The position numbers and the translations under genes are program-made. Source: Pelagimonas sp. (GTDB lineage: Bacteria; Pseudomonadota; Alphaproteobacteria; Rhodobacterales; Rhodobacteraceae). Taken from it: DNA of 64,000 nucleotides. Below are positions 8,532 through 16,405 of this stretch, in pieces (the stretch's first letter is position 1; each line of letters begins with the position of its first letter). The notes under the pieces were generated by a model that was not told the DNA's origin, made no database searches, and worked only from the letters and a program-made list of their open reading frames with translations. The stretch is from positions 1 through 64,000 of the forward strand of contig JAOARX010000020.1 in NCBI GenBank assembly GCA_025210345.1. Direction: 5' to 3'.

Positions 8532-9496
8532 TGGATTTCGATACGCTGATCCAGGTGCTGGATTCCACCATCCGTCTGGCCACGCCGCTGCTGTTGGCCT
8601 GTCTTGCCGGTCTCTACTCCGAACGGTCGGGCATTTTCGACATTGGGCTTGAAGGCAAGATGCTGTTGGCGGCGTTCTTTTCCGCCGCCGTGGCGTTTAC
8701 CAGCGGCTCGGTCTGGCTGGGGCTTTTGGCGGGCATCGCCGCCTCGCTGGCCTTGTCGGCCATTCACGGCCTTGCCTCGATCACCTTTCGCGGCAATCAG
8801 CTGATTTCCGGCGTGGCGCTGAACTTTTTGGCCTCGGGCCTGTCGGTTCTGATTGCCCAGCACTGGTTTCGACAAGGTGGACGCACGCCGTCCCTGATGG
8901 GGGGCGCACGGTTCGAAGAGATCACCCTGCCCCTTGCAGACACCCTGCGCGGCGTTCCTGTTCTGGGGCCGATCTATGCGGATCTGATCTCGGGCCACTC
9001 GATCCTTGTCTATGTCGCCTTTGCCATGGTGCCTTTGACATGGTGGCTGTTGTACCGCACCCGGTTCGGCCTGCGCCTGCGGGCCGTGGGCGAAGCGCCC
9101 GACGCCGTGGACACCGCCGGTGTGTCGGTCATCGGCTTGCGCTTTGCTGCGGTTGCGATTTGCGGCCTGCTGTGCGGCATCGCCGGGGCCTATCTGGCGA
9201 CGTCGCTTCAGGCCGGGTTTGTTAAGGAAATGACCGCAGGCCGGGGCTATATCGCCCTTGCGGCGCTGATCTTTGCCAAATGGCGCCCGTGGTATGCCAT
9301 GGCGGCCTGCCTGCTGTTCGGTTTCCTTCAGGCGATCGCGCTGCGTTTCCAAAGCATTGATCTGGGCGGTGTCACCATTCCCGTTCAGCTTATGGATGCC
9401 CTGCCCTATATCCTGACCGTGGTCATTCTGGCCGGGTTTATCGGCAAAGCCATCCCGCCGCGCGCCGGTGGGGAGCCCTATGTAAAGGAACGCTAA
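8531..9496 (+). CDS. ABC transporter permease 2 (nucleoside import)
   Basis: 321 aa membrane protein, shorter partner of the previous permease (YufQ/NupQ-like). The segments ERSGIFDIGLEGKMLLAAFF and GNQLISGVALNFLASG are the hallmark of the second BMP-importer permease. Its ATG overlaps the preceding stop codon. It closes the operon and is followed by a 19-bp palindrome at 9533-9551. Substrate specificity (guanosine, inosine, deoxynucleosides) cannot be judged because no purine catabolic gene is adjacent. Confidence 0.9.
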   Translation: MDFDTLIQVLDSTIRLATPLLLACLAGLYSERSGIFDIGLEGKMLLAAFFSAAVAFTSGSVWLGLLAGIAASLALSAIHGLASITFRGNQLISGVALNFLASGLSVLIAQHWFRQGGRTPSLMGGARFEEITLPLADTLRGVPVLGPIYADLISGHSILVYVAFAMVPLTWWLLYRTRFGLRLRAVGEAPDAVDTAGVSVIGLRFAAVAICGLLCGIAGAYLATSLQAGFVKEMTAGRGYIALAALIFAKWRPWYAMAACLLFGFLQAIALRFQSIDLGGVTIPVQLMDALPYILTVVILAGFIGKAIPPRAGGEPYVKER

Positions 9497-9532
9497 GCCA
9501 GTTGGGCCCAGACTATAGGTCCAGCTGAGAAA

Positions 9533-9551
9533 CACCGGGATAATCCCGGTG
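9533..9551. repeat. 19-bp palindrome between importer and TauE genes
   Basis: CACCGGGAT-A-ATCCCGGTG, with perfect 9-base arms. As RNA it would form a 7-bp stem with loop ATAAT, but there is no U-tract. It may be a weak terminator for the importer operon or an operator for the exporter gene starting at 9593. Confidence 0.5.
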
Positions 9552-9592
9552 GTCCGCTTGCATCCGATCACCCGCTGGGGCTAGGTTAAAAT

Positions 9593-10504
9593 ATGCAAAT
9601 CTACCTGCCTATTGCCGAAGTCTCGGTCAATGCGTTCCTGCTTTTGGGTCTTGGGGGCATTGTCGGTATCCTATCGGGGATGTTCGGGGTCGGAGGCGGC
9701 TTCTTGATGACGCCGCTTTTGTTCTTTATCGGCATCCCCCCCGCCGTCGCCGTCGCGACCGAGGCCAACCAGATCGTGGCCTCATCGTTTTCAGGTGTCC
9801 TTGCGCATTTTCGAAGGCGCAGCGTCGATCTGAAAATGGGATGTGTGCTGCTGGTCGGCGGCCTGATCGGCGCAGCCCTGGGCGTGTGGATCTTCAACTA
9901 TCTCAAAAGCTTGGGCCAGGTCGATCTGCTGGTCAAACTGTGTTATGTGGCCTTCCTTGGCATCATCGGCTCACTCATGTTTGTCGAAAGCCTGAACGCC
10001 CTGCGCAAGTCCAGACGTGGCGCGCCGCCCAAGCGCAAAAAGCACAACTGGATCCACGGCCTGCCCTTCAAGATGCGGTTTCGCACCTCTGGCCTGTATA
10101 TTTCGGTCATTCCTCCGGTTCTTGTGGGTGTCTGCGTCGGCATTCTGGCCGCGATCATGGGGGTCGGCGGGGGCTTTATCATGGTGCCCGCGATGATCTA
10201 TCTGCTTGGTATGCCCACCAAGGTCGTTGTCGGGACATCGCTGTTTCAGATCATCTTTGTGACCGGGTTCACCACGCTATTGCACGCCACCACGAACTTT
10301 ACCGTGGACGTTGTCCTTGCGGTGCTTTTGCTGGTGGGGGGGGTGATCGGCGCGCAAATCGGCACGGTGATCGGCACCAAACTCAAGGCCGAACAACTGC
10401 GCATCCTTCTTGCGGGCATGGTTCTTTTGGTCTGTGGTAAGCTGGCCCTGGACCTGCTGATCATGCCGTCTGAACTCTTTTCCATCGGAACGGGGGGGCA
10501 TTGA
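9593..10504 (+). CDS. TauE/SafE-family sulfite/organosulfonate exporter
   Basis: 303 aa inner-membrane protein with about eight hydrophobic helices in two halves. Each half begins with the glycine-rich family motif: GIVGILSGMFGVGGGFLMTP at about residue 22 and GILAAIMGVGGGFIMVPAM in the second half. TauE/SafE members export sulfite, sulfoacetate or related anions. The stop overlaps the start of the TIGR02186 gene, so the two are translationally coupled, a pairing I recall from many Rhodobacterales. Transported compound unknown. Confidence 0.87.
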   Translation: MQIYLPIAEVSVNAFLLLGLGGIVGILSGMFGVGGGFLMTPLLFFIGIPPAVAVATEANQIVASSFSGVLAHFRRRSVDLKMGCVLLVGGLIGAALGVWIFNYLKSLGQVDLLVKLCYVAFLGIIGSLMFVESLNALRKSRRGAPPKRKKHNWIHGLPFKMRFRTSGLYISVIPPVLVGVCVGILAAIMGVGGGFIMVPAMIYLLGMPTKVVVGTSLFQIIFVTGFTTLLHATTNFTVDVVLAVLLLVGGVIGAQIGTVIGTKLKAEQLRILLAGMVLLVCGKLALDLLIMPSELFSIGTGGH

Positions 10505-11256
10505 TGCGCTGTATTCTTGCCCTCCTTGTTCTGCTCATCTCGCTTCCTGCCATGGCCGAAGAGGTCGTGCTGGGCATGAGCCAGGATCAAGTGTCGATTT
10601 CAACCGACTTCAATGGGGATGAAATCCTCATTTTCGGGGCCATCAAACGTGAAAGCCCGATCTCCGAAACCCCGATGCAGGTCATCGTCACGGTGGCTGG
10701 CCCGGACCAGCAACTGACAGTGCGCAAAAAGGCGCGTCGCTTTGGGATCTGGGTGAATACCGAAACCGTCGAGGTCGACGCCGCCCCCTCGTTCTACGCG
10801 GTGAACACCACTGCCCCCTGGGCCGATACCATCTCGGAGGTCGAAGACCTGCGGCACCATATCTCCATTCCGCGCGCGATCCGGGCCGTGGGAACGGAAT
10901 CCCACGACAGCCAAAGCTTTACCAATGCGGTCATTCGCATCCGGAAAGATGCCGATGCGTATCAGTTGAACGAAAGCAGCGTCGATTTTCGCGAACAGAC
11001 CCTGTTTCGGACCAGCGTCGTGATGCCCGCCAACCTGACCGAAGGCAACTACCCCACGCGGGTGTTTCTCCTGCGCGACAAGCAGGTGGTTTCACATTAC
11101 GAAACCACCATCGCCGTGCGCAAAGTCGGCCTCGAACGCTGGCTGTACAGCCTGGCGCGAAACCAACCCCTGCTTTACGGCCTGATGTCTCTGGCCATTG
11201 CAATTTTTGCGGGATGGGGGGCCTCTGCCGCATTCCAGGCCCTGCGCTCTCAATAG
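10504..11256 (+). CDS. TIGR02186-family membrane-anchored protein
   Basis: 250 aa. N-terminal signal peptide (RCILALLVLLISLPAMAEEV), then a beta-rich periplasmic domain, then one C-terminal transmembrane helix at about 219-243 (GLMSLAIAIFAGWGASAAF). This layout matches the alphaproteobacterial family TIGR02186, which is of unknown function and usually encoded next to a TauE-like exporter. Here the ATG at 10504 overlaps the exporter stop codon. A role as a periplasmic accessory to the exporter is inferred from the coupling only. Confidence 0.8.
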   Translation: MRCILALLVLLISLPAMAEEVVLGMSQDQVSISTDFNGDEILIFGAIKRESPISETPMQVIVTVAGPDQQLTVRKKARRFGIWVNTETVEVDAAPSFYAVNTTAPWADTISEVEDLRHHISIPRAIRAVGTESHDSQSFTNAVIRIRKDADAYQLNESSVDFREQTLFRTSVVMPANLTEGNYPTRVFLLRDKQVVSHYETTIAVRKVGLERWLYSLARNQPLLYGLMSLAIAIFAGWGASAAFQALRSQ

Positions 11257-11289
11257 ACACGTCTTCGGTGCCAAGAAAACCCCGGGGGC

Positions 11290-11307
11290 TTGGGGGCTGG
11301 CCCCCAA
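11290..11307. terminator. GC-rich hairpin between convergent genes
   Basis: TTGGGGG-CTGG-CCCCCAA forms a 7-bp stem between the convergent TIGR02186 and uvrC genes. No clear T-tract follows on either strand. It resembles the GC hairpins often seen between convergent genes in Rhodobacterales and may end transcription in both directions. Confidence 0.4.
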
Positions 11308-11378
11308 ACGGCCTGCGTGGCTTGAACGCAATTCAAACTGAACGCCAAAGGCGTTCCAGGGGATCAAAGGGGATCAAC

Positions 11379-13244
11379 CTAACCCGGTTGAAAATGCGCA
11401 TAGATCACTTCGGCCAATTGCTCTGAAATCCCGTCCACAGCCTTCAGGTCCGCCAGATTGGCCCGCGTCACCGCCTTGGCCGACCCAAAATGCGCCAGCA
11501 GCGCCCGCTTGCGCGCCGCGCCGATGCCGGGCACGTCATCTAGCGGATTGGCCATGGCGGACTTGGCCCGCTTGGCCCGATGGGTTCCAATGGCAAACCG
11601 GTGCGCTTCATCGCGCAGGCGTTGGATGAAATACAACACCGGATCATTGTGGCGCAGCGCAAAGGGCCGCGCGCCCATGCGATAGAACTCTTCCTTGCCA
11701 TGATCCCTGTCGACCCCTTTGGCGACGCCCACCATGGGAATATCCGTCACCCCCTGGGCCACCATGATCTCATGCACAGCGCTGACCTGCCCGGCCCCGC
11801 CGTCGATCAACAGCAGATCCGGCCAAAGCCCCTTGCTCCGATCCGGGTCTTCCCTCAGCAGCCGGGTAAACCGCCGCGTCAGCACCTCTTTCATCATGCC
11901 AAAGTCATCCCCCGGCACCAGTTCTTCGCCCTTGATGTTGAACTTTCGGTACTGGTTTTTCATATACCCGTCGGGGCCCGCGACAATCATCCCGCCCACC
12001 GCGTTGGTGCCCTGGATATGCGAGTTGTCGTAAACCTCGATCCGCTCGGGCGGAGCCTCAAGGTCAAAGGCCGCCGCCAATCCACGCAGCAGTTTCGCCT
12101 GCGTTGCGGTCTCTGCCATCTTCCGTGCCAGGCTTTCACGCGCGTTGCGCAGGGCGCCGTCGACCAGTTCTGCCTTTTCACCGCGCTGCGGCACGGCAAT
12201 CTCCACGCGCCGCCCCAGCTTGTCTGACAGCGCCTGGGTCATCAGATCATCGTTTTCAATCCCATGACTAAGCAAGATCACCCTAGCCGGGTCTTTGTGT
12301 TCGTAAAACTGGCCCAGAAAGGCCTCCATCACCTCGGGCGCGCCGACATCTTCGCCGACACGGGGGTAGAAATCTTTGTTACCCCAGTTCTGGTTGGCCC
12401 GGATAAAGAACACCTGCACACAGGCCTGCCCTTTCTCCAGATGCAGCGCGATCACATCCGCCTCGGCAACCGTTTGCGGATTGATCCCCTGCGCGGTTTG
12501 AACCTGGGTCAGGGCCCGAATCCTGTCGCGCAGGGCCGCCGCGCGCTCAAACGCCATCTCGTCTGATGCCGCCTGCATTTGCGCCGCCAGGACCTTTTGA
12601 ATTTCCGTGGATTTTCCCGACAGAAACTGCTGCGCATCCCGCACGCTTTGCGCATAATCCTCACGCGTGATGTTCCCCACGCAGGGGCCCGAGCAGCGTT
12701 TGATCTGATACTGCAGACAGGCCCGTGTCCGCCCCTGAAAATCGCTGTCGGAACATGTCCGCAGCAAGAACCCCTTTTGCAGTTGATCCAACACCCGGTT
12801 CACCGCGCCGCCGCTGGCAAAGGGGCCAAAATACGTGCCCTTTCGCTGTTTGGCGCCCCGGTGTTTCTTGATCATCGGGAATTCATGATCCGTCACGGTG
12901 ATGCTTGGAAAGCTCTTATCGTCGCGCAGCAGCACATTGTACTTGGGCTTGAGCTGTTTGATCAGGTTTTGTTCCAGCAGCAAGGCCTCTGTTTCCGTCT
13001 TTGTCGTCAGGAACATCATGCTTGTGGTCTGTTCGATCATGCGCTGGATGCGCTGCGAATGCCCGGTGGGCCGCGCGTAATTCGACACCCGCGCACGCAG
13101 ATTGCGCGCCTTGCCCACATAGAGCACGCGGCTTTGCTCATCGAGCATACGATACACCCCGGGGGACCCATCCAAGGTCTTGAGATAGCCATGGATGACC
13201 TCATGTCCCTTGGGCAGGGGGGCGGATGGATCTTGGTCGCTCAT
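11379..13244 (-). CDS. uvrC: Excinuclease ABC subunit C
   Basis: 621 aa, normal length for UvrC. Order of domains: GIY-YIG nuclease (about 22-100, with [20 protein letters not shown]), a cysteine patch around [13 protein letters not shown], the UVR domain (about 200-240), an RNase H-like 5'-incision nuclease (about 380-540, [18 protein letters not shown]) and C-terminal helix-hairpin-helix motifs ([18 protein letters not shown]). It makes both incisions in nucleotide excision repair after UvrAB damage recognition. It stands alone, separated by 339 bases from the upstream SDR gene. Confidence 0.97.
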   Translation of the reverse strand: MSDQDPSAPLPKGHEVIHGYLKTLDGSPGVYRMLDEQSRVLYVGKARNLRARVSNYARPTGHSQRIQRMIEQTTSMMFLTTKTETEALLLEQNLIKQLKPKYNVLLRDDKSFPSITVTDHEFPMIKKHRGAKQRKGTYFGPFASGGAVNRVLDQLQKGFLLRTCSDSDFQGRTRACLQYQIKRCSGPCVGNITREDYAQSVRDAQQFLSGKSTEIQKVLAAQMQAASDEMAFERAAALRDRIRALTQVQTAQGINPQTVAEADVIALHLEKGQACVQVFFIRANQNWGNKDFYPRVGEDVGAPEVMEAFLGQFYEHKDPARVILLSHGIENDDLMTQALSDKLGRRVEIAVPQRGEKAELVDGALRNARESLARKMAETATQAKLLRGLAAAFDLEAPPERIEVYDNSHIQGTNAVGGMIVAGPDGYMKNQYRKFNIKGEELVPGDDFGMMKEVLTRRFTRLLREDPDRSKGLWPDLLLIDGGAGQVSAVHEIMVAQGVTDIPMVGVAKGVDRDHGKEEFYRMGARPFALRHNDPVLYFIQRLRDEAHRFAIGTHRAKRAKSAMANPLDDVPGIGAARKRALLAHFGSAKAVTRANLADLKAVDGISEQLAEVIYAHFQPG

Positions 13245-13583
13245 TGGCTGCCTCTTTGCTGTGAGACCTTGCTGAGCCTAGCAGCCCAAGCGTGATTCGA
13301 CAGACGGGTTTCGATCTGCGTGATTCTGGCGTCCTAGCTGCAACGCGGCAGCGTTTGGTGCAAGTCGGATATCATCCCCCGGTTCTGTGGATAAGTCTGT
13401 GTCCAATTTTTGTGTATCCGCATTTTTTCGTTGTATTCGCCCCACTTTCGAGCGTTGCCTAAAAATTAGGCGATATTTTAACATGCTGTTATTAAACGAT
13501 ATTTTTTGCGGGAGGTCACAAGTCACTGAATTAATTAAAAAATTCGTAACGAATTCGTGAAGCTCCAAGCCCAAGTGCACAAC
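13245..13583. other. AT-rich intergenic region with inverted repeats
   Basis: No gene is supported in this 339-base gap upstream of uvrC. The part 13400-13560 is much richer in A+T than its surroundings. It contains GCCTAA-AAA-TTAGGC (13457-13471), AATTCGT-A-ACGAATT (13541-13555) and two copies of CGATATTTT (13471-13479 and 13498-13506). It presumably carries the uvrC promoter. A 100-aa minus-strand frame spanning it lacks a ribosome binding site and family resemblance. Confidence 0.5.
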
Positions 13584-14390
13584 TTAGCCCGTGGTCCCCG
13601 CTTCCAACCCCACCAAATCAGGTGTTTTCCATGCAAGGTGCTGTCCCCCATCGACGCAAACCATTTGCCCTGTCACGGTTTTTGCGTCCCTCAGATATCG
13701 CAGCGCCTGCACTATATCACCGGGCTCGACGCCGCGCTCTAGCACCGTAGCCTGGCGCTGGAGCGCGAAATCCTGGGCGCTTTGTTCCGGCCCTTGCAAG
13801 GTCGGCCCCGGTCCGATCGCATTGACGCGGATATGCGGCGCCAGGGCCTGCGCCAGGGTTTGGGTCAGGGCCCAAAGCCCGGCCTTTGACAGCGTATAGC
13901 TGGTGAATTCGGGCGTCAGCCGCCGAACCCGCTGATCGATGATGTTCACCACCGAAGCCTGCGCATGCGGTTCGTGGTCCGGGGGTGTCACCGTTGTGGG
14001 AACCTGGGCGGCAAAGGCTTGCATCAAAACGAACGGAGCGCGCAGGTTGGTTTCCATATGCCGGTCCCAACTGTTCCGGGTCACCGTATCGAAACGATCA
14101 TGTTCAAAAACGGATGCATTGTTGATCAGCAAGGACATCGGCCCGCCAAGCCGCGCGCTGGCCTGCGCGATCAGCGATTGGGTGGCTTGTTCTTTCGACA
14201 GATCCGCCTGCACGATCGCAACCTGTCTGCCTTTGTCACGGATCAGATCCGCCAGCGATTCAGCGGCGTCTTTCGATCCGTTGTAATGTACCGCGATATC
14301 ATATCCATCATCCGCCATGGCAAGCGCCATCGCCCGCCCCAGACGCCGCGCGCCCCCCGTGATTATCGCCCGCTGTTTCCCTTGCGACAT
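13584..14390 (-). CDS. SDR-family oxidoreductase (pteridine reductase-like)
   Basis: 268 aa short-chain dehydrogenase. NADP-binding TGGARRLGR is near the N terminus, INNAS follows the fourth strand, and the catalytic pair is in SYTLSKAGL (Tyr-x3-Lys). The RRLG form of the glycine motif and the overall pattern recall pteridine/dihydromonapterin reductases (FolM-like), but the substrate is uncertain. I prefer ATG at 14390, preceded by AGGGG, over GTG at 14396. It lies 13 bases after the antiporter gene and probably ends the operon that begins with the S49 peptidase. Confidence 0.8.
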   Translation of the reverse strand: MSQGKQRAIITGGARRLGRAMALAMADDGYDIAVHYNGSKDAAESLADLIRDKGRQVAIVQADLSKEQATQSLIAQASARLGGPMSLLINNASVFEHDRFDTVTRNSWDRHMETNLRAPFVLMQAFAAQVPTTVTPPDHEPHAQASVVNIIDQRVRRLTPEFTSYTLSKAGLWALTQTLAQALAPHIRVNAIGPGPTLQGPEQSAQDFALQRQATVLERGVEPGDIVQALRYLRDAKTVTGQMVCVDGGQHLAWKTPDLVGLEAGTTG

Positions 14391-14403
14391 CTGCACCCCT
14401 GCA

Positions 14404-15351
14404 TCAGCTAAGAACCATCAGGATATATACGATATAGAGCCCCGAAAGGATCACCCCCCAAATGCGGTTCAAATCCCGTTTGAACAACACAAATGGCATG
14501 AGCAGCAGCGAGGCCCCCAACATCACCCACAGGTCGAACTCGACAAAATCTTCTGCAACACCGATAGGGGCAATAACAGAAGCAACACCAATAATCGCCA
14601 ACAGGTTGAACATGTTAGAGCCGATCACGTTCCCGATCGCCACATCGGCCTGACGACGCAAGGCAGCCATAACGGTTGTGGCCAGTTCGGGCAAAGACGT
14701 CCCAAGGGCCACAAGGGTCAGCCCGATCACCTCGTCGGAGACACCGAACATCCGGGCAATTTCGCGGGCACTGTCCACCAACAGATCCGCCCCCAGGGGC
14801 AGGCCGATCAAGCCCAGCAACAAGAACAGGATGATCTTCCACCAGGGCATGTCCGGGTCTGCGCCTTCGGGCTCTTCCAGTTCCTGATCGGGACAGCCTT
14901 CGCGTCGATGAACCAGCGCATCGCGCATGGAATCCGCCAAGAACAGGGCCAGCGCCCCCAACAAAACCACGCCCGAAATCCAGTCAAACACCCCCCGAAA
15001 CGCCAGGGCGATAAACAGAACCGATGCCCCAAGCATCAGGGTATAGCTTTTGCGGGTGTTGCATTGGCTGGTGTGCATCACCGTGATCAGCGCGGGCACG
15101 CCAAGAACCAGCAACACATTGGCGGTGTTTGACCCCACAACATTTCCCAGCGCGATGCCCGGCGCGCCTTCCAGCGCTGCGTTGATCGAAATCAGCAATT
15201 CAGGCGCCGAGGTGCCAAAGGCGACGATCGTCAGGCTGACAATCAGCGCGGGAATGCCCACGCGCAGGCTCAGGTTCACGGCCCCTTTCACCAAGGCATC
15301 CCCCGCCAACAGCAGGATCAACAGGCCCAGCACCGCGAATACAAACACCAT
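14404..15351 (-). CDS. Calcium/sodium antiporter, CaCA family (YrbG-like)
   Basis: 315 aa membrane protein made of two homologous halves, each with the alpha-repeat motif: GTSAPELLISI...GNVVGSNTANVLL in the first and GTSLPELATTV...GNVIGSNMFNLLA in the second. About ten hydrophobic helices are visible. The acidic and Asn/Ser residues of these repeats bind the exchanged cations. An acidic loop after residue 150 (EGCPDQELEEPEGADPD) is likely cytoplasmic. The ATG at 15351 lies 1 base after the stop of the small zinc-ribbon gene, so the genes are coupled. Confidence 0.92.
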   Translation of the reverse strand: MVFVFAVLGLLILLLAGDALVKGAVNLSLRVGIPALIVSLTIVAFGTSAPELLISINAALEGAPGIALGNVVGSNTANVLLVLGVPALITVMHTSQCNTRKSYTLMLGASVLFIALAFRGVFDWISGVVLLGALALFLADSMRDALVHRREGCPDQELEEPEGADPDMPWWKIILFLLLGLIGLPLGADLLVDSAREIARMFGVSDEVIGLTLVALGTSLPELATTVMAALRRQADVAIGNVIGSNMFNLLAIIGVASVIAPIGVAEDFVEFDLWVMLGASLLLMPFVLFKRDLNRIWGVILSGLYIVYILMVLS

Positions 15352-15352
15352 A

Positions 15353-15532
15353 TCAGCCTTTTCCCTTTTTACAGGCGCAGGGGCCTTTGCCGATCTTGAA
15401 GCGCCCGCAGCTTGGGCATCTTTTGTTGGTTTTCAAGCGGTTCAATTGGGCTTGCCCAGGGAAACGCAGCCGCCCGAACATACCCAGAATGCCCATGACG
15501 GCAAGGAAAAGAAAAACGATCTTGATGACCAT
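15353..15532 (-). CDS. Small membrane protein with zinc-ribbon-like tail
   Basis: 59 aa from ATG at 15532. One N-terminal transmembrane helix (VIKIVFLFLAVMGILGMF), then a basic tail with CPSCGRFKIGKGPCACKKG, i.e. C-x2-C-x8-C-x-C, which could bind a metal. I believe similar small proteins are conserved in Rhodobacterales, but I cannot name a characterised member. It is squeezed between the S49 peptidase gene (which ends at 15534) and the antiporter gene (starting 15351). A longer frame to 15562 overlaps the peptidase gene and is less likely. Confidence 0.75.
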   Translation of the reverse strand: MVIKIVFLFLAVMGILGMFGRLRFPGQAQLNRLKTNKRCPSCGRFKIGKGPCACKKGKG

Positions 15533-15533
15533 G

Positions 15534-16328
15534 TTACAATCCGTAGCGCGCGAATTCTGCACGTTCCTCGATTTCGCTCAGGACACCGCGCGCAGCCTGA
15601 AGTCCGATCCGCGGCAGCAGTGGCTTCCTCTGAGCGATCCGGCGGAACTTTACCTTTTTGCCAAAACGCGCCTTCATCGCCGGTTCGAGATGGCCGATAT
15701 GATCCGCCAGCCCGACCTCTAGCGCCTTTTGCCCCACCCAGATATCCCCGGTGAACAGGTCTGTTTCGGTGGTCAGCTTGGCGCCCCGGCGGGTCTTGAT
15801 CTGGTCAATAAAGGTGTCGTGCAATTGCTCTAACAGGCCACGCAGCCGGGTGATATCCTCTTCTTTTTCCGGTCGGAAAGGATCCATCATGCTTTTGGAT
15901 TTCCCGGCCGTATGGACGCGGCGCTCGATCCCGTGGCGGGACAATAGGTCGTGCACCCCGAAACCTGCCGAAATCACCCCGATCGACCCCAGGATCGAGC
16001 TAGGATCGGCCCAGATCTCATCTGCGGCAGAGGCAATCCAATACCCGCCCGAGGCCGCGACGTCTTCGACGAAGACGATCACCGGGATCTCTTTCTCATC
16101 GGCGAGGCGGCGAATGCGCGCGCCAATCAGCGACGATTGCACAGGTGAGCCCCCGGGCGAATTCAGCTCAATCGCGACGGCTGCAGGTTTGCCTGAAAAG
16201 GCCTTGTCCAGCAAAGGCGCCACCGAACGGTCGCTTAGGCTGCCACGCCCGGACACGGCGATGCTGCCTTGCAGGCGCAAAACCGAGACAACCGGGTCAG
16301 ATTTCAAAAAGGGGATCCAGCGTTTCAT
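15534..16328 (-). CDS. S49-family serine peptidase (SppA/SohB-like)
   Basis: 264 aa from the ATG at 16328, whose product begins MKRWIPFLKSDPVVSVLRLQ. ClpP-crotonase-fold peptidase with the nucleophile in DVAASGGYW (Ser) and a general-base lysine in AGKSKSMMDPF, plus the ELNSPGGSP oxyanion-region motif. The length matches single-domain SohB/short SppA types that degrade signal peptides or membrane proteins. No clear signal peptide; the hydrophobic N-terminal segment is short. It begins 77 bases after the priA stop and heads a tight run: peptidase, small protein, antiporter, SDR. Confidence 0.87.
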   Translation of the reverse strand: MKRWIPFLKSDPVVSVLRLQGSIAVSGRGSLSDRSVAPLLDKAFSGKPAAVAIELNSPGGSPVQSSLIGARIRRLADEKEIPVIVFVEDVAASGGYWIASAADEIWADPSSILGSIGVISAGFGVHDLLSRHGIERRVHTAGKSKSMMDPFRPEKEEDITRLRGLLEQLHDTFIDQIKTRRGAKLTTETDLFTGDIWVGQKALEVGLADHIGHLEPAMKARFGKKVKFRRIAQRKPLLPRIGLQAARGVLSEIEERAEFARYGL

Positions 16329-16405
16329 ACAGGGAGATTTAGAACCCCACCTGCAGCTACACAAGACATCGCAGCAAACTTCGCTGCGTCTGACACCCAC
16401 AGAGG

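Noticed and set aside
8375-9571. 398-aa minus-strand open frame
   Set aside because: Antisense to the second permease gene; no family motif.
13278-13580. 100-aa minus-strand frame in the uvrC upstream gap
   Set aside because: AT-rich, no ribosome binding site, no family resemblance.
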